A program made the position numbers and the translations under genes. Below, piece after piece: positions 18,287 through 26,765 of a stretch of 64,000 nucleotides of DNA. The stretch's first letter is position 1, and each line of letters begins with the position of its first letter. Under the pieces are notes generated by a model, which was given only the letters and a program-made list of their open reading frames with translations, did not search any database and had not been told where the DNA came from. Source of the DNA: Paludibacteraceae bacterium (GTDB lineage Bacteria > Bacteroidota > Bacteroidia > Bacteroidales > Paludibacteraceae); NCBI GenBank assembly GCA_017517845.1, contig JAFWXW010000018.1:21512-85511 (forward strand), given 5' to 3'.

Positions 18287-20723
18287 AGTAATAATTAGCG
18301 GAGGAGGTACAGGAGGACATATCTTCCCTGCTGTTTCTATAGCCAATGCTATTAAAGAAAAATTACCTACAGCAGAAATTCTATTTGTAGGAGCAGAAGG
18401 TCGTATGGAAATGGAAAAAGTTCCAGCGGCAGGATATTCTATTATTGGTCTGCCAATACAAGGACTATATAGATCGTTCACTTTTAAGAACTTTAAAGTA
18501 ATAGCCAAAGCCATCAGCAGCCTTAAAAAAGCCAAGAAAATTATCAAAGACTTCAATCCAGACATTGCGATAGGTGTAGGAGGCTATGCTAGCGGTCCAC
18601 TTTTGTGGCAAGCCGCATCTATGGGTATTCCAACCCTTATTCAAGAGCAAAATTCATACGCTGGTGTAACTAACAAATTGTTGGCAAAAAAAGCAAATAA
18701 AATTTGTGTTGCATACCAAAATATGGATAGATTTTTCCCTGCCGATAGAATTATATACACAGGGAATCCTGTTAGACAAAACCTATTAGAAGGCATTGAC
18801 AAAAAGGAAGAAGCTTATAAACATTTCAACCTAGACCCAATGAAGAAGACCATATTGGTAGTGGGTGGAAGTCTAGGTGCTAGAACCATAAATGAAAGTC
18901 TTAGACTAGGTTTAGAAAAATTGGTTGCAGAAAAAAACATTCAAATCATTTGGCAAACAGGTAAATTCTATATAGAAGACATACGTAAATCTGTAGAAGA
19001 ATTTAGATCCAAAACAGGAACAAGTACAGAAAATCTTTATATTTCTGATTTCATTCCAAATATGGACCTAGCATACTCTATTGCAGACCTAGTGGTTTCA
19101 CGTGCAGGTGCAAGTTCCATTTCTGAACTAAGTCTTTTGAAGAAAGCATGCATTCTAGTTCCTTCTCCAAACGTATCAGAAGATCATCAGAGAAAGAATG
19201 CCATGGCACTAGTAGAAAAAAATGCTGCCATTATGATTACCGATGACAAATCTAGAGAAGAACTAGTAAACAATATGCTAGATTTGGTAAAAAAAGAAGA
19301 AGCACTAAGTTCTTTAAGAAAGAATATAACTAGTTTTGCTTGCCCTGCAGCGGCAGAACAAATAGCTATAGAGGTATTTAAAACCATAGGAATTACAGAC
19401 CCTGCACTAATATCTAGACGCAAGAGTGCTACACCTCAACCAAAAAAAGCCAAAAAGAAAGAAAGCAATAAAAGGTATTTCTTTTTGGGCATTGGCGGTA
19501 TAGGAATGAGTGCCATTGCCAGATATTTTCACAAGCAAGGTCATTTGGTGGCTGGTTATGACCTAACCAAAACACCACTAACAGAAAAACTAGAAGAAGA
19601 AGGAATCAAGATTCATTACAAAGATAATATAAGTCTAGTTCCTGTTAAATTTATGGACAGAGACAATACTATTATTATCTACACCCCTGCCATTCCAGAT
19701 GATATGTCAGAAAAGGTTTTCTTCAAAGAAGGAAACTTTACAATGTTGAAACGTTCAGAAATATTAGGAGAACTAACAGACGGAAAGAAAGCCCTATGCG
19801 TGGCTGGAACTCACGGAAAAACCACCACTTCTACCCTACTAGCACATATACTAAACCAAAGAGCAGAAAAGGTTAATGCCTTTTTGGGTGGTATTTCAAA
19901 AAATTATGAATCAAACCTAATAGTTAGCAGTGCAGACCAAGTAGTAGTGGAAGCAGACGAATATGATAGGTCATTTTTAAGATTAAAACCCAATATGGCC
20001 ATTGTCACTGCCACCGATGCAGACCATTTGGACATATACGGGACCAAGGAAGAACTATTAAAAACATTTGCAGAGTTCACTTCTTTGATAGAAGAAAATG
20101 GTGTATTAGTAATGAAAAAAGGCATTGAAATGGTGCCAAATGTAAAAGAAAGCGTAAAAGTATATGAATACTCCGCTTCTGAAAAGGCAGATTTCTATGC
20201 AGAAAACATCACAATAGAAAACGGAGAATTATATTTTGACTTTGTTGGCTTAGGCAAAAAAATAGAAAAAGTCCAATTAGGTGTACCTATCAAAATAAAC
20301 GTGGAAAATGCTGTTGCTGCCATGGCTATAGCAATGCTAAATGGTATGTCTGCTCAAACAATAAAGAAAGCAGTTCAAACATTTAGAGGTAGCGTTCGTA
20401 GATTTGACATTAAAGTAAAAAACAACAAAGTGGTTTATATAGACGACTATGCACATCACCCAGAAGAAATTAAGGCTTGCGTAGAATCTATTAGGTCATT
20501 ATATCCAGACAAAAGAATCTGCGGTATTTTCCAACCACACCTATATAGTAGGACAAAAGATTTTGCAAACGAATTTGCAGAAAGTTTATCAAAACTAGAT
20601 GATGTAATTGTACTAGATATTTATCCCGCAAGAGAGCTTCCTATCAAAGGAGTTACCTCAAATCTGATACATAGAAAGATAAAAGGCAAGAAATCTGTTT
20701 TGTGCAAAAAGAAGATTGTCTAA
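18270..20723 (+). CDS. murG/murC: MurG-MurC fusion protein; MurC end out of frame
   Basis: One 817-residue frame holds two enzymes. Residues 1 to about 380 are MurG, which makes lipid II (IISGGGTGGHIFPA, GVGGYASGP, GGSLGARTINE, SRAGASSISEL). A basic linker (QPKKAKKKESNKR) follows, and from about residue 402 comes MurC, which adds L-Ala to UDP-MurNAc (GIGGIGMSAIARYF, CVAGTHGKTTTSTLL near 511, DYAHHPEEI). In most bacteria these are separate genes; here no stop or start lies between them. The frame ends early at TAA 20721-20723, about 40 residues short; the missing MurC end is present in the -1 frame up to 20824. Whether the fused protein is made full length depends on that break. Confidence 0.9.
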   Translation: MAKTVRVIISGGGTGGHIFPAVSIANAIKEKLPTAEILFVGAEGRMEMEKVPAAGYSIIGLPIQGLYRSFTFKNFKVIAKAISSLKKAKKIIKDFNPDIAIGVGGYASGPLLWQAASMGIPTLIQEQNSYAGVTNKLLAKKANKICVAYQNMDRFFPADRIIYTGNPVRQNLLEGIDKKEEAYKHFNLDPMKKTILVVGGSLGARTINESLRLGLEKLVAEKNIQIIWQTGKFYIEDIRKSVEEFRSKTGTSTENLYISDFIPNMDLAYSIADLVVSRAGASSISELSLLKKACILVPSPNVSEDHQRKNAMALVEKNAAIMITDDKSREELVNNMLDLVKKEEALSSLRKNITSFACPAAAEQIAIEVFKTIGITDPALISRRKSATPQPKKAKKKESNKRYFFLGIGGIGMSAIARYFHKQGHLVAGYDLTKTPLTEKLEEEGIKIHYKDNISLVPVKFMDRDNTIIIYTPAIPDDMSEKVFFKEGNFTMLKRSEILGELTDGKKALCVAGTHGKTTTSTLLAHILNQRAEKVNAFLGGISKNYESNLIVSSADQVVVEADEYDRSFLRLKPNMAIVTATDADHLDIYGTKEELLKTFAEFTSLIEENGVLVMKKGIEMVPNVKESVKVYEYSASEKADFYAENITIENGELYFDFVGLGKKIEKVQLGVPIKINVENAVAAMAIAMLNGMSAQTIKKAVQTFRGSVRRFDIKVKNNKVVYIDDYAHHPEEIKACVESIRSLYPDKRICGIFQPHLYSRTKDFANEFAESLSKLDDVIVLDIYPARELPIKGVTSNLIHRKIKGKKSVLCKKKIV

Positions 20724-20824
20724 ACGAACTAAAATTGCATAAATTTGATGTTCTTATAACCATAGGAGCTGGAAATATAGACCAATTAGTTAATCCTATT
20801 ACTGAGTACTTAAATACATTATAG
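20711..20824 (+). other. murC: out-of-frame C-terminal end of MurC after an A5 tract
   Basis: Moving back one base after the A5 tract (20706-20710) gives KKEDCLNELKLHKFDV followed by LITIGAGNIDQLV and a stop at 20822-20824. The GAGNIDQLV block is the normal MurC terminus, and the join LCKKED reads naturally. One extra A in the tract, or a -1 ribosomal or transcriptional slip, would make MurC complete. The resulting stop shares its last base with the ftsQ GTG start, matching the tight spacing elsewhere in this operon. Confidence 0.85.
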
Positions 20825-21573
20825 TGACAGAACGAACAAAAAATATTATCATCAATGTCCTGATATGGCTTGTTGTAGTCATATTGGGAGGATATTGTAT
20901 ATTTTCTATCATAATGTTTGGTTCCAAAGAGAAAGAAAATATCTGTAAAAACATTATCATAGATATAGATGATAAATATAATTTTATTCAAGAAGAGGAT
21001 ATAACTAATACTTTAAAAAGACACAGAATCTATCCTACAGGTAAGGTCATTACACACAAAGATGCAGATAAAATAGAAAAAGTTCTTTCAAAACTTAGCC
21101 TTTCAAAAGAGGTGGAATGCTATATGGGCGACAGCACTCTGTATATAGACATTACACAGAGAAAACCTGTTTATAGAGTATTCACTAGTAATAATGAGTC
21201 TTATTATGTAGATAATGATAGAAAAATAATGCCCACTTCTAGTAATTTCACAGCAAAAGTACCTATTGTCATAGGACATTTGGACAAGGTTCAAGCATGT
21301 GAAGAGGTATATGACGTAGTAACATTTTTGGAGAAAGATAAATATTGGAATTCTCTTTTCAAACAGATTTATATCACTTCCGATCAGGATATAGTACTTA
21401 TCAGCAAGCAGGGTGTAGAGGAAATTCTTCTGGGTAATATAGGTGAATACAAAGAGAAATTACTCGTTTTGAAGAAATGGTACGAAAATTATCCAGAGAG
21501 AAACTGTGATACATTATATTCTAGGATAAACCTAAAATATGACAACCTTATTTATTGCACAAGAAAAAAATAA
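20824..21573 (+). CDS. ftsQ: FtsQ/DivIB-like divisome protein
   Basis: This 249-residue protein has a single N-terminal transmembrane helix (about 9-31), then a POTRA-like region (IIIDIDDKYNFIQEEDITNTL) and a beta domain, the layout of FtsQ. It uses GTG as start; the G is also the last base of the restored MurC stop codon. Conservation is weak, so position between murC and ftsA carries weight. Role: bitopic scaffold linking FtsL/FtsB with the septal synthase. Confidence 0.85.
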   Translation: MTERTKNIIINVLIWLVVVILGGYCIFSIIMFGSKEKENICKNIIIDIDDKYNFIQEEDITNTLKRHRIYPTGKVITHKDADKIEKVLSKLSLSKEVECYMGDSTLYIDITQRKPVYRVFTSNNESYYVDNDRKIMPTSSNFTAKVPIVIGHLDKVQACEEVYDVVTFLEKDKYWNSLFKQIYITSDQDIVLISKQGVEEILLGNIGEYKEKLLVLKKWYENYPERNCDTLYSRINLKYDNLIYCTRKK

Positions 21574-21578
21574 AATAT

Positions 21579-22622
21579 ATGAACGAAACTTTACGTATAG
21601 CAGCATTTGATATAGGAACCAACAAGATAGTTGGTGCTGTATCAGAAAAAACAGAAGATTCCTTTTCTATTATTGCTATAGAGGAGGAAAATACTCGTTC
21701 TGGAAGCGTTTACAAAGGCAAGATCAATAATGTGAGCGATGTTGCATTCCAAATCGTTAGCATTATTAGGAAACTTAACAACAAAATAAACGCCAAGATT
21801 AATAGTGCATATATCAGCATTTCCAACGAAAAAGGTTATCACACCGAAGAGTGGGACAAACTAGTAAAAGAATTGGGGAGTAGAGGTGTAAAAGTATATA
21901 CACTAGACAGACTAGATTGTATGGCAGATGCTTTGATGAGTAATGCAGAAAAAGAAATAGGTTGTCTTTTGATAGATTTTGGTGCTGGTTGTACTTCTTT
22001 TATTTTGAGAAATAATAATTCTGCAGACAAAAGAGGAATTATTCCATTGGGTGGTAATAATATCACCAAAGACCTTACATTCCTAAATCTTAAAACACAA
22101 GAGGCAGAAAAACTAAAAATAAAATTGGGAACTACCAAACCAGAAAAATTAATAAGACCCAATGCACGTATCATTTTGGAGAAAAGTGACAACTTAAACG
22201 AAGCCAAATTTACCACTCCACTTATACTATCACAAATGATAGAAGATCGTGTCAAGGATATTTGCCTAAGATTTTTGGACCCTCTGAAAAAACAAGACGA
22301 GTTTTCCAAACCTGGCAGAAGTATTATCCTAGTGGGTGGAGGTGCATATTTGAGAGACCTTCCAGAATGGATTAGTGACCAAACAGGTCTTTCTGTAAAA
22401 ATAGAAGATAAATTTAACCTAGTAGAAGCTCCAGACGATGTTAATATTTACAATGCTAGATTTGCTAGCATTATAAGTCTTTTGCACAACGGAACAGAAG
22501 ACTGCAGGGTGAAAGATGAAACTTTAAAAAAGAAAAAAGATAAAAAAAGTTCAGGTAAATTCATAGAAAAAATATTACGTAAAAGTATGAATACCATTTT
22601 TGGTGACGAACAATATAACTAA
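21579..22622 (+). CDS. ftsA: FtsA, short form apparently lacking subdomain 1C
   Basis: This actin-like membrane anchor of FtsZ has AAFDIGTNKIVGAVSE (phosphate 1 loop), LLIDFGAGCTSFIL (phosphate 2) and ILVGGGAYLRDL (adenosine), plus a basic amphipathic C-terminal helix (GKFIEKILRKSMNTIF) like the usual membrane-targeting tail. I set the start at 21579 (MNETLRIAAFDIG), 5 bases after ftsQ; an upstream in-frame ATG overlaps ftsQ. It is 347 residues against about 420 in E. coli. The gap lies right after AYISISNEKG: the roughly 80-residue 1C (SHS2) part, including the HVIPQEY-like stretch, is missing, and the sequence resumes at GVKVYTLDRLDCMADALM. Confidence 0.88.
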   Translation: MNETLRIAAFDIGTNKIVGAVSEKTEDSFSIIAIEEENTRSGSVYKGKINNVSDVAFQIVSIIRKLNNKINAKINSAYISISNEKGYHTEEWDKLVKELGSRGVKVYTLDRLDCMADALMSNAEKEIGCLLIDFGAGCTSFILRNNNSADKRGIIPLGGNNITKDLTFLNLKTQEAEKLKIKLGTTKPEKLIRPNARIILEKSDNLNEAKFTTPLILSQMIEDRVKDICLRFLDPLKKQDEFSKPGRSIILVGGGAYLRDLPEWISDQTGLSVKIEDKFNLVEAPDDVNIYNARFASIISLLHNGTEDCRVKDETLKKKKDKKSSGKFIEKILRKSMNTIFGDEQYN

Positions 22623-22629
22623 ATAAATT

Positions 22630-23862
22630 ATGGATTACAATAATACATTAGAATTTAATGAAGCAGGAAAACCTAATTCATTTATCAAAGTAATAGGTGT
22701 TGGTGGTGGTGGCGGTAACGCCGTCAATCACATGTATGGCGAAGGCATAGATGATGTTAGCTTTGCTATATTTAATACAGATTATCAAGACCTTCTAAAG
22801 TCCAAAATACCTGTAAAATTACAGTTGGGCAAAGATGTAACAAACGGACTTGGTGCTGGTGGAAATCCCGAAAAAGGCAAAGCTGCAGCAGAAGAGTCAA
22901 GAGAAGAAATTAAAGATATTCTCAAAGCAGACAATACCAAAATGGTATTTGTCACTGCTGGTATGGGAGGTGGTACTGGTACTGGTGCTGCACCAATAGT
23001 GGCTGGTATTGCCAAAGAAATGGGAATATTGACCGTAGGTATTGTTACCATTCCATTTGAATTTGAGATGCCCAAAAAGAGAAATAATGCTCTCAAAGGT
23101 GTAGAAGAAATGAGTAAAAATGTAGATGCTCTTTTAGTTATAAATAACCAACAACTAGTAAACATTTACCCAGACCTAGATATGGGCAATGCCTTTGCCA
23201 AAGCCGATGAAATCCTAAACGATTCAGCAAAAGGTATAGCAGACATCATTACTCAAACAGGTTATATAAATGTGGACTTTGCAGATGTTTGTGCTATTAT
23301 GAAAGATAGTGGTGTGGCTATTATGAACACTGGTTTTGCAAATGACAATTCAGAAACTCGTGTCCTAGATGCTATAAAAGACGCATTAGCTTCTCCACTA
23401 CTCAAAGATAGCAATATACGTGGAGCACAACGTATTCTACTTAATATTCACACTTCAAAAGACAATAAACTGACAATGAAAGAAACAGAACATCTTAAGA
23501 GGTTCTTATATAGCATTGGTCACGACATTGAGTTTATCTGGGGTGCGATTTATGATGACAACTTAGAAGAGTCATTAAGAATTACACTTATTGCCACAGG
23601 CTTCAAGATTGATGAAATACCAAGTATTGGTAAAATAGAAAGTAGCAGTACTACTATAGATGATGTTTTATATTCTGTAAAAGAGACTTCTACCCCTGTG
23701 GTAAAAGAACAACCAAAAGTAGAAATAGAAAAAGAAATAGTAGAAGCTCCTACAGAAGAACCTGCAGAAAAAGAACCAGAAGAGGATATTATAGATTGGG
23801 ACTCTTGGACTGCAGACGAAGATGAGAACGACGAAATTCCACCTTCACAACGTAAGAAATAA
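22630..23862 (+). CDS. ftsZ: cell division GTPase FtsZ
   Basis: This 410-residue tubulin homologue forms the Z-ring. It has GVGGGGGNAVNHM at the N-terminus, the tubulin signature GMGGGTGTGAAP (about residues 113-124), and the T7 region NVDFADVCAIM. After the globular core (to about 345) comes an acidic linker of Glu/Pro/Val and a short tail ending DEIPPSQRKK, which differs from the common IPxFL type of FtsZ tail. It is the last gene of the cluster and is followed by a strong terminator. Confidence 0.97.
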   Translation: MDYNNTLEFNEAGKPNSFIKVIGVGGGGGNAVNHMYGEGIDDVSFAIFNTDYQDLLKSKIPVKLQLGKDVTNGLGAGGNPEKGKAAAEESREEIKDILKADNTKMVFVTAGMGGGTGTGAAPIVAGIAKEMGILTVGIVTIPFEFEMPKKRNNALKGVEEMSKNVDALLVINNQQLVNIYPDLDMGNAFAKADEILNDSAKGIADIITQTGYINVDFADVCAIMKDSGVAIMNTGFANDNSETRVLDAIKDALASPLLKDSNIRGAQRILLNIHTSKDNKLTMKETEHLKRFLYSIGHDIEFIWGAIYDDNLEESLRITLIATGFKIDEIPSIGKIESSSTTIDDVLYSVKETSTPVVKEQPKVEIEKEIVEAPTEEPAEKEPEEDIIDWDSWTADEDENDEIPPSQRKK

Positions 23863-23867
23863 GACAT

Positions 23868-23901
23868 AAAAAAAGTTGAATTCTGCGATTCAACTTTTTT
23901 T
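23868..23901. terminator. bidirectional terminator between ftsZ and the OmpH-like gene
   Basis: An A-run, GTTGAAT (23875-23881), loop TCTGCG, ATTCAAC (23888-23894) and a T-run form a stem of 7 bp that extends by A-T pairs on both sides. A tracts before and T tracts after let it work for ftsZ (plus) and for the converging lipoprotein gene (minus). Confidence 0.85.
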
Positions 23902-23918
23902 ATATATTTTACTCATAC

Positions 23919-24497
23919 TTATTCTTCTGCATTTAAGATTTCTAACACATTAGAAGTAATATTATATTTTTCATTACCAAATAGAATATTATCTTTACCA
24001 GTGTTTGTTAATATAAAGTCAAAACCTGCTTCTTTGTTATAGGTATTAATTACAGAATCTATAACAAGGTTTAGTTTCTCGGTCATCTTTTGTTGTTTTG
24101 CAAGTAATTCTTGCTCCATCTTGATACCCAACTCTTGTAGGTCTTTTTGTTTTCTTAGAAGTCTGTCTTGCTCAGACAAAGCACGTTCTTGAGTCAAGAA
24201 AGCATTGTGCTGAACTTTATTTTGAAATTCTTCAATTTCTTTTTGTAAAGCAGACGCTTTTTGGTTAAGACTTGCTCTAGATTTTTCTTCCTCTTGGATT
24301 AGTTCTTCGCTCATTTGTTTATACACATTATAATTCAAAAGCAAAGAATCCATTTTTACGTATGCAATAGAAATCTTAGTAGAAAGACTATCTGCATCTA
24401 CCATTGGACAATCTGTCTTAGGACATTGGTTGCATGAAACTATAGACATTACAAGAAATGTACTAACTAAACCAACAAATAACTTAATAATTTTCAT
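23919..24497 (-). CDS. OmpH/Skp-family lipoprotein
   Basis: This 192-residue protein has a lipoprotein signal with lipobox-like MSIVSC (Cys 22). The mature part matches the Skp/OmpH pattern: IAYVKMDSLLLNYNVYKQM, a long charged coiled coil (about residues 60-145, rich in Glu, Lys, Gln), and a closing GFDFILTNTGKDNILFGN. Skp-type proteins hold unfolded outer-membrane proteins in the periplasm; the lipid anchor suggests a tethered version. It precedes a small membrane protein gene by 3 bases in the same direction of travel. Confidence 0.85.
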   Translation of the reverse strand: MKIIKLFVGLVSTFLVMSIVSCNQCPKTDCPMVDADSLSTKISIAYVKMDSLLLNYNVYKQMSEELIQEEEKSRASLNQKASALQKEIEEFQNKVQHNAFLTQERALSEQDRLLRKQKDLQELGIKMEQELLAKQQKMTEKLNLVIDSVINTYNKEAGFDFILTNTGKDNILFGNEKYNITSNVLEILNAEE

Positions 24498-24500
24498 ACT

Positions 24501-24701
24501 TTATTTTTTTATAAATTTTTCTTTTCTTTGAGCTTCTCTATCTTGTGAACGTACACACTTAATACCTCGTTTTCTCATTTCTTCATTTGAATCCACGTGT
24601 ATAGATGGAAACTTTCCTTTTTTGGTAAAAAACACCCTGTAACCCATTAATAGAATGGCAGGTAAGAGAATTACTAATATGAGAAGAAATGTTTTTATCA
24701 T
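24501..24701 (-). CDS. small conserved-looking membrane protein
   Basis: This 66-residue protein has one N-terminal hydrophobic helix (about residues 3-20) followed by a basic soluble tail with the pattern GKFPSIHVDSNEEMRKRGI-KC-RSQDRE. I have the impression that similar short proteins with a GKFP..H...N.EMRKRGI.C..SQD pattern are common in Bacteroidetes, but I know no function. It is transcribed just before the OmpH-like lipoprotein, 3 bases apart, so the two probably form one operon. Confidence 0.65.
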   Translation of the reverse strand: MIKTFLLILVILLPAILLMGYRVFFTKKGKFPSIHVDSNEEMRKRGIKCVRSQDREAQRKEKFIKK

Positions 24702-24830
24702 ACTTTGTGTATGTTATATCATTACAAATTAGTTACAAATATACACTTAAAACCTTTCTCTTGTTAATCATTTTTCCTATTTTTGTAAATTATAAACTAA
24801 AAACATACGAATTTAACATTTTTAAACTAT

Positions 24831-26252
24831 ATGCAAGATTTTCAACCAAAATACGCACAGATTTGGAAATATTTTAATGAGATATGTTCCACCCCTCGCC
24901 CTAGCGGAAAAGAAGAAAAAATAAGAGAATATTTATTGGATTTTGCCCAAAAAGAGGGATTTATTTCCAAAGTAGATAAGGCTGGTAATGTGCTAATTAC
25001 AAGAAAAGGAGAAGAACCTGCCATTGCCCTTCAGGCACATATGGATATGGTCTGCGAAAAGAATAATAATGTGGAGCATGATTTCCTTACAGAGGGTATT
25101 AAAACCTACATAAAAGACGGCTGGATGCATGCCGAAGGCACCACACTAGGAGCAGACAACGGCATTGGTATGGCTATGATTATGGCTGCAATGAAGTCTT
25201 ATACAGGAAATAAAACCATAGAAGGTATTTTCACTGTAGAAGAAGAAACAGGACTTTCTGGAGCAGAAAGAATGGAAAAAGATTTCTTCACCGCACAAAC
25301 TATTATAAACCTAGACTCAGAAGAAGAGGACGAACTTATTATAGGTTGTGCTGGCGGTTGTACCACAAAAGCACACCTAAAAAAGGAAGAAGAAGACATA
25401 CCACAAGCAGGTCAGTTTTATATAGAAATAAGTGTAAAAGGACTACTTGGTGGTCATAGTGGTGGTGATATTCATTTGGCTCGTGCCAACGCCAACAAAC
25501 TTATCGGAGACTTTTTGCGAATAACCAACGAAAAATATGGCATACAACTTTGCGAAATAAATGGCGGAAACCTTCACAATGCCATTCCACGTGAGGCAAG
25601 TGCAGTTTTTGTACTTCCATACGCACATAGAGAACATGTGAGAATAGATTGGAACATCTATGTGGCAGATATGGAAGACGTTTGGCTAGAGTTTGAACCA
25701 AAAATGAGATTTGACCTTGGTTCTACCCGCCCTCGCAGCAAAGCATTTACAAAAGCCCTTACAGAAAAAATCATCAACTCACTTTCTCGTGCAGAGCATG
25801 GTATAATAGAATGGGAAAACAAAGAACTAAACTCAGTTAAGACTTCTACCAATTTGGCTTCTATTAAAACACTAGAAGAAGAAGTGCTTATTACCACTAG
25901 CCAAAGAAGTTTTTCAGAAGCAGACCTTGCCAGCCTAGGCTTCAAAACATACGAAACATTTACCGAATGTGGTGCCCTTGCAGAAGTGTCTGATGCCTAC
26001 CCTGCTTGGCAACCAAAATATGAATCCAAGATTTTGGAAGTCACTCGCACTGCATACAAAGAACTTATGGGCAAAGACCCTATAGTAAAATGTATGCACG
26101 CAGGCCTAGAATGCGGTCTTCTTTACAAAAAGAACCCTATGCTAGACATCATCTCGTTTGGTCCAACCCTACGCGGTGTCCACTCCCCAGACGAAAAACT
26201 AGATTTAAAATCTACCGAAAAGATTTTTGAATTGTTGATGAAGGTGTTGTAG
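24831..26252 (+). CDS. pepD: aminoacyl-histidine dipeptidase PepD (M20C)
   Basis: This 473-residue cytoplasmic zinc dipeptidase (Xaa-His and other dipeptides) shows the M20 metal-binding order: AHMDMVC (His70, Asp72), LGADNGIGMAM (Asp109), FTVEEETGLSGAE (Glu138/139), NLDSEEED and, near the end, HAGLECGLL. Length is typical for PepD of Bacteroidetes. It is a single-gene unit with a TATTTTTG -7-like element at 24778-24785 and a terminator directly after. Confidence 0.94.
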   Translation: MQDFQPKYAQIWKYFNEICSTPRPSGKEEKIREYLLDFAQKEGFISKVDKAGNVLITRKGEEPAIALQAHMDMVCEKNNNVEHDFLTEGIKTYIKDGWMHAEGTTLGADNGIGMAMIMAAMKSYTGNKTIEGIFTVEEETGLSGAERMEKDFFTAQTIINLDSEEEDELIIGCAGGCTTKAHLKKEEEDIPQAGQFYIEISVKGLLGGHSGGDIHLARANANKLIGDFLRITNEKYGIQLCEINGGNLHNAIPREASAVFVLPYAHREHVRIDWNIYVADMEDVWLEFEPKMRFDLGSTRPRSKAFTKALTEKIINSLSRAEHGIIEWENKELNSVKTSTNLASIKTLEEEVLITTSQRSFSEADLASLGFKTYETFTECGALAEVSDAYPAWQPKYESKILEVTRTAYKELMGKDPIVKCMHAGLECGLLYKKNPMLDIISFGPTLRGVHSPDEKLDLKSTEKIFELLMKVL

Positions 26253-26258
26253 GAACTT

Positions 26259-26293
26259 AAGAGGGCTACAAAAAAATATTTTGCCGCCCTCTT
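26259..26293 (+). terminator. terminator-like hairpin after pepD
   Basis: AAGAGGGC (26259-26266) pairs with GCCCTCTT (26286-26293), an 8-bp GC-rich stem with a 19-base AT-rich loop, followed by TTGG only. It lies 6 bases past the pepD stop. Confidence 0.6.
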
Positions 26294-26352
26294 TTGGTAA
26301 AGTTATACTCTGTTACTATTGTCTTTCATATCAGTCTTTATTTAATCACATC

Positions 26353-26676
26353 TTACTGATAAAATCCCATAAATTCATTAGTTTCTTCTGTTATAAACAA
26401 TAGACCCCTAGAATCTTCTTGCTGGCAAATCCAAACTGTTATCCCTATGGAATCTTGCTTAACACGTTTAGAATATTGCAATACATCATAACTAATATCT
26501 GTTACAAGACTATCGGCATTATTATCAAACACTCCACATTTTCCGTCTTTGTAAACGATGCTATAACGTTCTGTTTCTGTATTCTCAACACTATCAAATT
26601 TTTGATTCCCAGAACACGAAATTGCTATCAAAGCAATAAACAATAAAGTCAATCTAAAAAAGTTTTTATTTATCAT
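26353..26676 (-). CDS. small lipoprotein with a WG-repeat-like segment
   Basis: This 107-residue protein begins with a lipoprotein signal (lipobox-like AISC, Cys 21). The middle reads YKDGKCGVFDNNADSLVTD then ISYD, which resembles a single WG-repeat unit (DGKxGvid...YD). No function is recognised. It is the last of a series of minus-strand genes that begins with the peptide-maturation cluster. Confidence 0.55.
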   Translation of the reverse strand: MINKNFFRLTLLFIALIAISCSGNQKFDSVENTETERYSIVYKDGKCGVFDNNADSLVTDISYDVLQYSKRVKQDSIGITVWICQQEDSRGLLFITEETNEFMGFYQ

Positions 26677-26765
26677 CTTTTTACATTATTAAATTACTCA
26701 TAAAATCCATTTTCTTCTTTAAATTCATACAACGAGTTTTATATTTGTACACATCATTTAAAGTT

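Noticed and set aside
21839-23867. Minus-strand open frames of 105-156 codons opposite ftsA and ftsZ
   Set aside because: They are antisense shadows of well-conserved genes and show no family similarity.
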